Origin: CAZVYS01 sp964630755
GTDB lineage: Bacteria > Patescibacteriota > Microgenomatia > UBA1400 > CG1-02-47-37
NCBI GenBank assembly: GCA_964630755.1
Contig: CAZVYS010000008.1
Location: 1-33,876, forward strand
Reading direction: 5' to 3'
Length of the DNA: 33,876 nt
Part shown: positions 13,466 through 21,351 of the stretch, one piece after another
How the letters are laid out: every line of letters starts with the position of its first letter
How positions within the stretch are numbered: the stretch's first letter is position 1
Made by a program: the position numbers and the translations under genes
The notes under the pieces: generated by a model
What the model was told of the DNA's origin: nothing
The model's database searches: none
Seen by the model: the letters and a program-made list of their open reading frames with translations, nothing else

Positions 13466-14760
13466 TTGAGACTTTTAACTGCTTTTTTAAACTGCTCTCC
13501 CCTATCTTTATAGTCACGGAACATGTTGAAGCTAGCAGCTGCTGGAGACATAAGGCAGATTTTTCCAGAAGAAGTGTTTTGATAAGCTAACTGAACTGCC
13601 TTTAGCATATTACTAGCGCTTAAAATTTGGCCTTTGAATTTTGCTTTAATTAAAGCTTTTTTGATCTGTTTTCCAGTATCAGGAAAAACAATAACACTAG
13701 GCACTTTTTGACTAATAATATTAGTAACTAAATGTGCTTGATCTATGTTTCGATCAAAGCCACCAACTATTAAACAACCAAGTTTTTCTTTTAAGGATGA
13801 AATAGCCCTGATAGTAGCAGGTGGAGTAGTGGCTAGAGAGTCATTAATAAAAGTAATCCCTTGATATTGACCAATAACTTCCAGGCGATTAGGTAGTGGT
13901 TTAAATAACCTAATGGCTTTGATAATCTTGTCATTTGAAATATCAAAATGTCGGCCAATAATCACTGCTGGCATGACATTCATTTGATTAAATTCTCCAA
14001 TCAAGTTAGTATGCTTAACTTTTAAGTTTTGACTATTTTGAGAGTAGCTAGTTTTTTTTGATTTAGCGGATTTAATCAGATGTAATATATTTTTATCATC
14101 CGAGTTATAGATTAGTAAATCAGACGAGCTTTGGTGCTTGAAGATATTCGTTTTGGCCTGACAATATTGATCAAAATCTTGATAATAATCTAAATGTTCA
14201 GGAAATAAGTTTAATAAAATTGCTATGGAAGGACTTTGAGTCAGATCAGCTAGTTGATGACTAGATAATTCAAAGGCCACTTTATCAGTTGGTTTAAGGA
14301 TAGCTAAGCAGTCAAGAGGTGGCAGGCCAATATTACCAACTAGAAAACTTGAATATTTTTGTTTTAAAACACTATAAATTAATGAAGCAGTGGTGCTTTT
14401 CCCTTTAGTTCCAGTTACACCAATTATCTGACTAGGGCAGTGTTTAAAAAATAATTTTGTTTGAGAAGTAAGTTCAGTATTTTGATTAAGATGTTTTTTG
14501 ATTTTATGATGAGAAATGCCTGGAGATCGAAAAACCACATCGTATTGCTTCAAAGCTAATAAATATTCTTTCCCAAGGTGGGTATTAACAGATTTTCCTT
14601 TAATTTTTATTTGATTATTTTGATCAAGTATGCCAATGTTTTTATCTGGAAATAATTTCTTAAGTAACCTGAAACTTGATTGTCCTTCTCTGCCAAAACC
14701 AAGTATGCCAATGTTTTTATCTTTTAGTTGATCTTTTATTTGAGATAAAGTTTTATTCAT
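13462..14760 (-). CDS. murD: UDP-MurNAc-L-alanine:glutamate ligase, probably the L-Glu-adding MurD2 type
   Basis: This ATP-dependent Mur ligase adds glutamate to UDP-MurNAc-L-Ala. The N-terminal Rossmann fold (GFGREGQSS) is followed by the P-loop GTKGKST (117-123), FELSSHQL, LNLFPEHLDYY, the carbamylated-Lys region YCQAKTNIF and C-terminal domain motifs. Two D-Glu-site elements of E. coli MurD are changed: DSKATN is DSLATT (307-312) and the GGDGKS stretch with Lys348 is GGFDRN (333-338). SPAAASFNMF replaces the usual SPACAS segment. Together with the overlapping upstream murL this suggests L-Glu as substrate, as described for Xanthomonas MurD2. It overlaps murL by 8 bases and ftsW by 4. That it is a Mur ligase is certain; the substrate stereochemistry is inferred. 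Confidence 0.9.
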   Translation of the reverse strand: MNKTLSQIKDQLKDKNIGILGFGREGQSSFRLLKKLFPDKNIGILDQNNQIKIKGKSVNTHLGKEYLLALKQYDVVFRSPGISHHKIKKHLNQNTELTSQTKLFFKHCPSQIIGVTGTKGKSTTASLIYSVLKQKYSSFLVGNIGLPPLDCLAILKPTDKVAFELSSHQLADLTQSPSIAILLNLFPEHLDYYQDFDQYCQAKTNIFKHQSSSDLLIYNSDDKNILHLIKSAKSKKTSYSQNSQNLKVKHTNLIGEFNQMNVMPAVIIGRHFDISNDKIIKAIRLFKPLPNRLEVIGQYQGITFINDSLATTPPATIRAISSLKEKLGCLIVGGFDRNIDQAHLVTNIISQKVPSVIVFPDTGKQIKKALIKAKFKGQILSASNMLKAVQLAYQNTSSGKICLMSPAAASFNMFRDYKDRGEQFKKAVKSLK

Positions 14761-16102
14761 TTAACAATTGCTTTAAAGATAAATTGATGTTTTTAGGTAG
14801 AAATTGATCATTGCCCCATGATGATAATAACTTTCTAGCTCTATTTTTTAAGCCTTGTTGATTAATTAAGATATTTTTACGAGCATACTCTAATAATGGA
14901 AAATGCTGGCCAGACATATTTAGGCTGAGAAAAAGTCCAATAATGATTTCCTCTCTGGTTCCAACACACTCAAATGGCTTAATTTTATTCTTGTCAGTTA
15001 ATTGATCTAGTAAAGATGATAAAGATAAATCTTGATAGAGATCCTTGCTAAATATTTCTGTAGTTTTCTTGCCTAAAAATGGATATAGAAGTATAAAAGT
15101 TGATAAACACTTTGGGCACTGACTACACCATTTGTCTTGCTTTTGATTACAGCTTCTGAATAAATTAAAGTACTGCGAATGTTTTGAAAAGATCTTTGAT
15201 ATTTGTATTTCCCATAATGGCCTAACAAGGCTAAAGTAATTTAAACTTGAAGATAAGTACTTATTTAAATAGAGTCGGAATAGTTTTTCAAAATGAAAAG
15301 ATTTAGAATATTGATGATTAATTTTATTATTTAAATATTTAAGATTTTCTTCATCTGAGCTTCTTTCATTGGCTACCACAATATGTCTGTAATCAAATAT
15401 AGTAGCTACTAAAACACCAAGAAAGGCTAGATAGGCTGAAAATGGAGTATGGCCGTTCAAGTATTCTTTTTGATTTAATTCTAATAATTTGGGGTCTATT
15501 AATCGATTAACAGAAATTGTTTGATTTATTTTTGATTTTTTTACAACACTGCTTGAAGCTTGAGTTGGATTTAGCATTAATAAGGATTGATCAAAATTTA
15601 AGTTATTTAGAATCTCAAGTGAGACGACTGAATCCTTGCCACCACCGATTAAATTAAGATATTTTTCACTAGTTGATTTGTGTATAGTAACTGGATGCTG
15701 ATTTGAATTAGATTTAATTCGAACAAAATCTTTTGAGGTGAAGTCAATTTTATTTGTATAAAAGAATTCACCCATTCCCTTGACAAGAAAATTTTGCCAC
15801 CAGTTAATTTGTTCTTGAGATAAGCTACCGGCTTTTATGTTAATTAATGGCGAGCAAGTAACTTTCCAGTAACTTAATGATTCTATTAAGCCTAAATGAA
15901 AGACAAAATTGTTAAAGGTTTTTTTATCAATTTTTTTACTCTTATTACCAGCTTGAGGAATAATTATTTTAGGATGGAAAATAATATCTGGGTGGAGTAT
16001 AAAACTAAACTTAATAATAAGGTCATTATTGACTACTTGATAAGAGTAACTTTGATAAGTAAAGGTTTGATGATCTTGTCTGAGTTGATTCAGCTTTTTC
16101 AT
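14753..16102 (-). CDS. murL: MurL-type UDP-MurNAc-L-Ala-L-Glu epimerase
   Basis: This protein has the hallmarks of MurL, the ATP-dependent enzyme shown in Xanthomonas to invert the terminal L-Glu of UDP-MurNAc-L-Ala-L-Glu. A PP-loop-like GGGKDS sits at 153-158 (IGGGKDSVVSLEIL), VVANERSSDEENL at 242-254, NHQYSKSFHFE at 262-272, and a Cys cluster C318/C326/C329/C332 (WCSQCPKC) further on. The N-terminal ~140 residues are less conserved. At 449 residues it fits the family. The gene abuts mraY and overlaps murD by 8 bases, in keeping with a two-step MurD2-MurL route to D-Glu; no glutamate racemase lies in the window. An unrelated PP-loop ATPase is the main alternative, but the motif set and neighbour argue against it. 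Confidence 0.82.
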   Translation of the reverse strand: MKKLNQLRQDHQTFTYQSYSYQVVNNDLIIKFSFILHPDIIFHPKIIIPQAGNKSKKIDKKTFNNFVFHLGLIESLSYWKVTCSPLINIKAGSLSQEQINWWQNFLVKGMGEFFYTNKIDFTSKDFVRIKSNSNQHPVTIHKSTSEKYLNLIGGGKDSVVSLEILNNLNFDQSLLMLNPTQASSSVVKKSKINQTISVNRLIDPKLLELNQKEYLNGHTPFSAYLAFLGVLVATIFDYRHIVVANERSSDEENLKYLNNKINHQYSKSFHFEKLFRLYLNKYLSSSLNYFSLVRPLWEIQISKIFSKHSQYFNLFRSCNQKQDKWCSQCPKCLSTFILLYPFLGKKTTEIFSKDLYQDLSLSSLLDQLTDKNKIKPFECVGTREEIIIGLFLSLNMSGQHFPLLEYARKNILINQQGLKNRARKLLSSWGNDQFLPKNINLSLKQLLNE

Positions 16103-17134
16103 TTAGATTACCGCTAACCAAACTCCAAAAATGGCTAGCATGATACTGGCTAGCATAGCCCTTGTCACAATCTTAGGCTCTTCCCAGCCTTTAAACTGAA
16201 GTAGTAAATGAAACGGAGCAACGGGAAAGATTTTTTTTCTTCTAAGTTTTTTTGATAGTAGTTGAATTAAGCTAGATAAAATTTCGGCTACAAAAATACC
16301 ACCAATTACGATTAAAGCCATTACTTTTCCAAGTAGTAAACCAACGACCGCAAAAGTGGCACCAAATGACAAAGCACCAACGTCTCCTAGCCAAATTCTG
16401 GCTGGATAAACGTTAAAGTATAAAAAGGCAATTAATCCCCCAAGCCACAAGGCCAGAAAAAAAGATAAAGGAGTATCTAAAATTGAGGCAGATAAAAACC
16501 AGAAGGCAAATAAAGCTACCATTAATACTCCACTAGCAAGACCGTCAAGGCCATCAGTGATGTTAACAGCATTAGTAAAAGCGACAATAACTGTAGCTGC
16601 AAAAGGAATATATGCAAAGCCCAGATTAAAAGTACCAATAAATGGAATGTAAAGAATGTCTATACCTAAATTGACAAAAAGAAGAGTTGAGATGATTATG
16701 GCCAAGAGCCATTGAATAATGAATTTATGCCTCATCCTAAGACCAAAAAAGCCAGTTTTATCAAAATTGAAAAATTTCATTATGTCGTCGTATAGCCCTA
16801 GTAAACCAAAGCTTAAAAAAGTAAGAAAGATTATATGCAGTTCTTCATTAATTGGATAAACATTAGTTACAAATACTCCTAAGTATTTAGCTAGTGGAAA
16901 AAGTAAAAAAAATAAAAGAGTGATAACGCAGATAAGTAAAAAGCCGCCGCCGACAGGTGTGCCTTTTTTATGAGAGTGAAATTTATCAAAAATTGGTGTT
17001 CTTCTTCCAAAGGCGTCTTTGGTTTTCTGGTCTTTTCGAGTAAATCGAAGTTTATAAAGAAGATTAATAAAGGGAACTAAACTAATTGAAGTAATTACAA
17101 ATGAAAAAATTAGTAAACCTAGTAATAATGCCAT
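16103..17134 (-). CDS. mraY: Phospho-MurNAc-pentapeptide translocase
   Basis: MraY transfers phospho-MurNAc-pentapeptide to undecaprenyl phosphate, forming lipid I. It has about ten membrane helices. Catalytic motifs include the Asp pair in LLGLYDDIMKFF, NAVNITDGLDGLASG and ARIWLGDVGALSFGA. The cytoplasmic-loop HHH motif, usually PIHHHFELKGW, reads PFHLLLQFKGW, so only one His (H309) is kept. PVGGG near residue 61 and KGTPVGG match the substrate-entry loop. At 343 residues the length is normal. It lies 7 bases after the FemAB-type gene and is followed directly by murL. Confidence 0.94.
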   Translation of the reverse strand: MALLLGLLIFSFVITSISLVPFINLLYKLRFTRKDQKTKDAFGRRTPIFDKFHSHKKGTPVGGGFLLICVITLLFFLLFPLAKYLGVFVTNVYPINEELHIIFLTFLSFGLLGLYDDIMKFFNFDKTGFFGLRMRHKFIIQWLLAIIISTLLFVNLGIDILYIPFIGTFNLGFAYIPFAATVIVAFTNAVNITDGLDGLASGVLMVALFAFWFLSASILDTPLSFFLALWLGGLIAFLYFNVYPARIWLGDVGALSFGATFAVVGLLLGKVMALIVIGGIFVAEILSSLIQLLSKKLRRKKIFPVAPFHLLLQFKGWEEPKIVTRAMLASIMLAIFGVWLAVI

Positions 17135-17141
17135 AAGATAA

Positions 17142-18152
17142 TTATAGATGACGAAGCTTTCTTCTAAAAGCCTCGATTATATAAGTAAACCAGTACCTGT
17201 TGTTTAATGGCAGATCATGAGCTGGTAAGTAATCGAGTTGAAATCCTCCAAATCCTTTTTTAAATAATGAAGGGCCAAAAAAACGATGCTTAGGATTATC
17301 AGTGTAACCCCAGAAATTGTAGCGTTTTAGATGACGTTTTTTAGCTTCTTTAATGGCTTCCCATTGAAGCAAGTAAGAAGCTGGAATGTGTCTTTGTTGG
17401 TTACTTGAACCCGAATAATGATAAACCGCTTCATCGCCATAAAATATAATAAAAGATATGGCTAATAGTTTACCTTTGTACTCTGCTTTAAATAATTGAA
17501 TTGAATGATTTTTTTGAAAAATTTCTAACTGCTTTGTTAAATAACTTAAGGAAAAAGGCACAAATCTTTTTCTTTTAACTGTTTCTAGTTGTAGATTGTA
17601 GAGTGAATTAACGTCTTTAATATCGGTTGATTTTGTTATCTTAACGCCAAGTTTTTGAGCTTTTTTAATCGAGTAGCGAGTGTTTTTTCTCATGTTACCG
17701 AGTAATTCCTCTTCTGATTGATCTAGATTTAATACCCAAGTAGTTTCTGCGTGTAAATGCATGGGGGCTTTTTTAAAGTCTAAAGAATTAACTAGATTAA
17801 GATTATCTAAGTTACTTAAAATATTAGGTCTAATCCTTATAAAATTAACTTTATGCTCGATGGCAAAGTTTTTTAAAAGCCTTATAACTTCCTTGACCTG
17901 ATTCTTATTATCCCAATTAATCACTGGTCCACCAGGACATTCAAAAAAAGTGCCTCTTTTAGCTTTTATTTTTATTAATAAACTAAGGCCAATTATTTTA
18001 TTATCCTGATAAAACCCAAGCCTGTGGATTTGATGATTGAGTTTTAGATTAAATTGACCCCAATGCCAGGAATGTAGAAAATTAACTTGAGGGGATTTGA
18101 GCAAAAAATCTTCCCAAGTTGAAAGACTGGTAATTTGCTTAAGTTTGACCAT
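17142..18152 (-). CDS. FemAB/FemX-type peptidoglycan interpeptide-bridge aminoacyltransferase
   Basis: These are GNAT-fold cytoplasmic enzymes that move amino acids from aminoacyl-tRNA to the stem peptide of lipid II. Visible features are the N-terminal FLHSWHWGQFN, ECPGGPVINW, the segment LNLDQSEEELLGNMRKNTRYSIKKAQKLGV, and the C-terminal YHYSGSSNQQRHIPASYLLQWEAI with FWGYTDN. At 336 residues it is close to FemX. No long coiled-coil insertion is evident, as in FemX and unlike FemA. It overlaps the DegT-type aminotransferase gene by 14 bases and precedes mraY, so a wall role is very likely. The amino acid added cannot be read from sequence. Confidence 0.87.
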   Translation of the reverse strand: MVKLKQITSLSTWEDFLLKSPQVNFLHSWHWGQFNLKLNHQIHRLGFYQDNKIIGLSLLIKIKAKRGTFFECPGGPVINWDNKNQVKEVIRLLKNFAIEHKVNFIRIRPNILSNLDNLNLVNSLDFKKAPMHLHAETTWVLNLDQSEEELLGNMRKNTRYSIKKAQKLGVKITKSTDIKDVNSLYNLQLETVKRKRFVPFSLSYLTKQLEIFQKNHSIQLFKAEYKGKLLAISFIIFYGDEAVYHYSGSSNQQRHIPASYLLQWEAIKEAKKRHLKRYNFWGYTDNPKHRFFGPSLFKKGFGGFQLDYLPAHDLPLNNRYWFTYIIEAFRRKLRHL

Positions 18153-19350
18153 AATTAGAAATTAGATTGATAATACTATTGGCATCTTTTTTTGAAATTA
18201 GAGTGGGTAAGTTAATCACTCTTTTGGAAACATCTTCGGCATTGGAGCATGTTTTTGATGAATAGTGAATGGCTTTATTAATAACTCCTTTAGGGGAAAT
18301 CACTGGACGATACCAGTCGCCTAGTAAAATATGGTGTTTTTTAGCTTGGTTAATTAACTTGATTGGATTATTAACCAAAAGAGGAAAGCGTAAGATAGGT
18401 AAGCATTTAAAGTTCGGAACTTTAAATGCTGATTGATAAGTCTTTGATATGCTTTGACGAACTTGGTTGAAGTTAGTTAGTTTATTTAGTTGATGTAAAG
18501 CTAAGACTGCTAAGGCGTTTGGTAGCTTGGCTAGTTTTAAAGCATGTTTTGATTTTTTTTCGTCACCTAAGACTGGCCATGTCAGTAAACCTGATTTTTG
18601 ATAAAGAAACATTAAATATTTACCAATAGAAAAATAAACAGGTTTAATAATAGATAAAATAATCGGGTGTAATAATTGTTTAAAAATCCAGTAATTTGAA
18701 GGAGTGGATAGATTTTGATATTGATTTTCGATACTTTTTTTCAATTTTAAGTTATTCGTTAACAAGGCGCCTCCAAAAACAGAAGAAATCGCTTTATCTC
18801 TACCAAAACTCAACATAGTTAGATCACCAAAACTACCCAAAGGTTTATTTTGATAATTAACACCCAAAGAGTGGGCACAATCTTCAATTAAGACTAGGTT
18901 ATTTTCCCTGCAAATTTCTTTAATTTTTTCAAGTTTATCTGGTATGCCAAAAGTGTGCTGAACAATTATGGCTTTTGAGTTTTTAGTAATTTTGTTTTTA
19001 AGATCCTTGAGGCTCAAGTTAAAGGCATTTTTAGAAACATCAACATAAACTGGTTTAGCACCAGACCAAATAATGGCATTTGGAACTGCCACACAAGTAA
19101 AAGCTTGACATAATACTTCGTCGGTGGGCTTTAAATCTAAAGACATTAAGCCGACTTGAAGAGCATTTCTGCCAGAATTAAATAACCAGCAATGTTTTTT
19201 TGATAGTTTTTTTGATAGTTTTTTTGATAAAGAAACTAAAGATTTTCCAGTTTGCCAAGTTACAAGATTAAATAGAGTTTTGATGGTTAACCAAACATCG
19301 TCAAAGCTGGTATTAGGGGAGATTGAGATTAAAATTGGGTTTTTGAACAT
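18139..19350 (-). CDS. DegT/DnrJ/EryC1/StrS-family PLP-dependent aminotransferase
   Basis: This is a fold-type I PLP enzyme, usually transaminating keto-sugars on nucleotide carriers. Motifs are NSGRNALQVGLMSL, CQAFTCVAVPNAIIWSGAKPVYVD, IVQHTFGIP, LIEDCAHSLG (Asp157 for the PLP nitrogen) and SFGRDKAISSVFGGAL with the Schiff-base Lys186. At 403 residues it is normal. It lies between murF and femX, overlapping them by 22 and 14 bases. The context suggests production or modification of an amino sugar or bridge component for the envelope. Residues 42-53 are an SKKL-type repeat coded by a perfect 12-bp tandem repeat. The substrate is unknown. Confidence 0.85.
   Translation of the reverse strand: MFKNPILISISPNTSFDDVWLTIKTLFNLVTWQTGKSLVSLSKKLSKKLSKKHCWLFNSGRNALQVGLMSLDLKPTDEVLCQAFTCVAVPNAIIWSGAKPVYVDVSKNAFNLSLKDLKNKITKNSKAIIVQHTFGIPDKLEKIKEICRENNLVLIEDCAHSLGVNYQNKPLGSFGDLTMLSFGRDKAISSVFGGALLTNNLKLKKSIENQYQNLSTPSNYWIFKQLLHPIILSIIKPVYFSIGKYLMFLYQKSGLLTWPVLGDEKKSKHALKLAKLPNALAVLALHQLNKLTNFNQVRQSISKTYQSAFKVPNFKCLPILRFPLLVNNPIKLINQAKKHHILLGDWYRPVISPKGVINKAIHYSSKTCSNAEDVSKRVINLPTLISKKDANSIINLISNYGQT
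19194..19229. repeat. Perfect 12-bp tandem repeat, three copies
   Basis: The plus-strand unit GTTTTTTTGATA occurs three times without mismatch inside the DegT-family gene, coding the Ser-Lys-Lys-Leu repeat. Each unit has a 7-base homopolymer. Copy-number change would keep the frame, whereas slippage within a T-run would break it. Confidence 0.9.
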
Positions 19351-20678
19351 ATGCTTTTAATAAATTTTTTAGGCATTCGACTTTCTAGTAACACAACAGA
19401 AGATGAATCAAGTTTAGTTTTTAAAAGAGTTAGAATTTTTTGATAATCTGTTTCAACGATTAAGCGTGGTGATTTAATATCAGTTAAGTTCTTTTTGGTT
19501 AAGATTACTAAGTTAAATTGCTTGATGGCTTTTTTGATCAATTCAGTATGAATGGCTTTTGATTCTGAGCCTAGTTCGATAATTCCTGAAGTGATTAATA
19601 GCTTTTTAGGTTTGTTGATACTATTAGCAAAAGTTAGCGCCTTTGAGAAACCAACAGGGTTTGAGTTATAAGTATTATTAATAATAACAGCCTTATTTAA
19701 CCCGAGAGTTTTACTAATAGCTGTTTTAATTAACGGAATAGAAAGAACTTTTCTGTTAATTATTTTTCTTGATATGCCTAAGTATTTTGAAACAACTGCG
19801 GCGGCTTGAATATTTGACTGTTGCCATAAACCATGTAGATTAGTTTTATAATTTGTTTTTGGTAGATTAAACCCAAGGGTTTTGAGATGTTTGGTTTGGT
19901 TTTTTAACTTAGTAGCCTGAGAATCGTCAAGGTTAAAAACAGCTAAACCATTTACTGGTAGTGATTCAATTAACTCGTATTTTGCTTTAATTAGATTATT
20001 CAGACTGCCAAATAAACTTAAGTGTTGCTTGGTTATTCCAGTAATGATGCCAATTTGTGGTTTAACTAATCGACAGATTTGTTTAATCTCACCGATTTTG
20101 TAGGCACCCATTTCAATGACAAATATTTGATGGTGTTTATTAAGCTTTTTTAAGATAGTGGTGGCAATACCAATAATAGTGTTTTGAGTACCTGTGGTTT
20201 TTAATACTTTATACTTAGTTGATAATATATGGGTTAGAATTTCTTTGGTTGAGGTTTTCCCAAAACTACCAGTGATACCAATAACTGTTAGTTTTTTTGA
20301 GTAAAAACGAATTTTTATTCTAGCTAAAAGAATAACAAAAAATTGGACAATATCTGATAAAGGGTTAACTAGAAAAACAGAAAAAGTAGTAATTAATGGA
20401 ATTGAGAGATAGGCAATTACTGGAGCTAAAACTTGATGGTTAATTTTTAAAACTTGGAATGAAAAGTAAAAAGATAAATAAATTAATAAAATAATTTTGA
20501 TAGTGAATCTTGGTCTTAACAAATATTTAATAGGGAAAAAATATTTTCTTTTATCACTTGAAAAAAGCAAGTCTTTAAAGCGATCAAAGCGATACTCTTT
20601 TAGCTGCCAGAAATATAAACATCTAAAAATAGCTTTTAAAATTAATAGAAAATAGATTATTTCTATGAAATGAACCAT
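19329..20678 (-). CDS. murF: MurF-like Mur ligase with N-terminal membrane domain
   Basis: MurF adds D-Ala-D-Ala to UDP-MurNAc-tripeptide. The central ATPase domain has GITGSFGKTSTKEIL (P-loop 137-143), TGTQNTIIG, FVIEMGAYKIGEI and GIITGITKQHLSLFGS. The C-terminal domain has NNTYNSNPVGFSKAL and SGIIELGSESKAIH. The usual N-terminal UDP-binding domain is not visible. Residues 1-125 form instead about four hydrophobic segments (near 4-24, 58-78, 84-104, 109-120) separated by basic stretches. It overlaps the hydrolase by 16 bases and the aminotransferase by 22. The murF call rests on ligase motifs plus the absence of another murF in the cluster; a membrane-bound ligase with a different substrate is possible. 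Confidence 0.78.
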   Translation of the reverse strand: MVHFIEIIYFLLILKAIFRCLYFWQLKEYRFDRFKDLLFSSDKRKYFFPIKYLLRPRFTIKIILLIYLSFYFSFQVLKINHQVLAPVIAYLSIPLITTFSVFLVNPLSDIVQFFVILLARIKIRFYSKKLTVIGITGSFGKTSTKEILTHILSTKYKVLKTTGTQNTIIGIATTILKKLNKHHQIFVIEMGAYKIGEIKQICRLVKPQIGIITGITKQHLSLFGSLNNLIKAKYELIESLPVNGLAVFNLDDSQATKLKNQTKHLKTLGFNLPKTNYKTNLHGLWQQSNIQAAAVVSKYLGISRKIINRKVLSIPLIKTAISKTLGLNKAVIINNTYNSNPVGFSKALTFANSINKPKKLLITSGIIELGSESKAIHTELIKKAIKQFNLVILTKKNLTDIKSPRLIVETDYQKILTLLKTKLDSSSVVLLESRMPKKFIKSICSKTQF

Positions 20679-21349
20679 TGAATCTTATCAACTAGTTTAT
20701 TAGTATGGGTGAATGGTAGAGCATGACGAGCATCTTTAAAAACGATTAGCTTGGAGTTAGAGATTAATTTTGCCATGATTTTACCGTCTTTTAATGGAGT
20801 AGCAGTATCTTTTTGACCCCATAAAAGTAAGGTAGGAATAGAAATATTAGCTAATAGTTTTTTTTGGTTTTCTTTAACTATTATTGTTAGAGTTTTTTTC
20901 AATACTGTTGATGCTTTTAAATAATCTTGCTCGCGAGCAGATTTATAGAGAAGTTTTTGGGCAACTGAAGTGTATTTACTTAGCAAAGGAAGTTTAAAGA
21001 TAAGTTTGCCGATTTTAGCTAATAATAAAAAAATGAATCTTTTTAAACTTATTTTTTTTCTTATTCCAGCTGAGTTAATTAAAACTAACTTAACTACTTT
21101 TTTGGGAAACCTAGCAGCATGATTAATAGCGATTTGCCCACCAAATGAGTGACCAATTAAGATAAATTTTGTTAGTTTTTTGGTGTATGTCTTGAGCCAA
21201 GAAGAATACTCATCAGTATTCATTGGTTTGTCAGTTGGAAGATTAGGAAGATAAACTTTATAACCTTTTTTCTGAAGTTTATTCACAAATGGTTGCCAGT
21301 TTCCTAAATGACTGGCCCAGCCGTGTAAAATAACAATGTTTTTAACCAT
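20663..21349 (-). CDS. Alpha/beta-fold hydrolase
   Basis: This is a single-domain alpha/beta hydrolase with the oxyanion-loop motif HGWASHLGNW, nucleophile elbow GHSFGG (Ser68), acid D181 in LLLWGQKDTATP and H209 in DARHALPF. A Lys-rich, hydrophobic cap lies at about 98-165. No signal peptide is visible, so it is probably cytoplasmic or membrane-associated. It sits between glmR and murF, 2 bases after glmR and overlapping murF by 16 bases, in an otherwise pure cell-wall operon. That argues for a role in envelope or lipid-carrier metabolism, but the substrate cannot be assigned. Confidence 0.85.
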   Translation of the reverse strand: MVKNIVILHGWASHLGNWQPFVNKLQKKGYKVYLPNLPTDKPMNTDEYSSWLKTYTKKLTKFILIGHSFGGQIAINHAARFPKKVVKLVLINSAGIRKKISLKRFIFLLLAKIGKLIFKLPLLSKYTSVAQKLLYKSAREQDYLKASTVLKKTLTIIVKENQKKLLANISIPTLLLWGQKDTATPLKDGKIMAKLISNSKLIVFKDARHALPFTHTNKLVDKIQWFIS

Positions 21350-21351
21350 GA

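Noticed and set aside
19194..19229. CRISPR-like or regulatory repeat
   Set aside because: The units are contiguous 12-mers with no spacers and lie in frame within a coding region.
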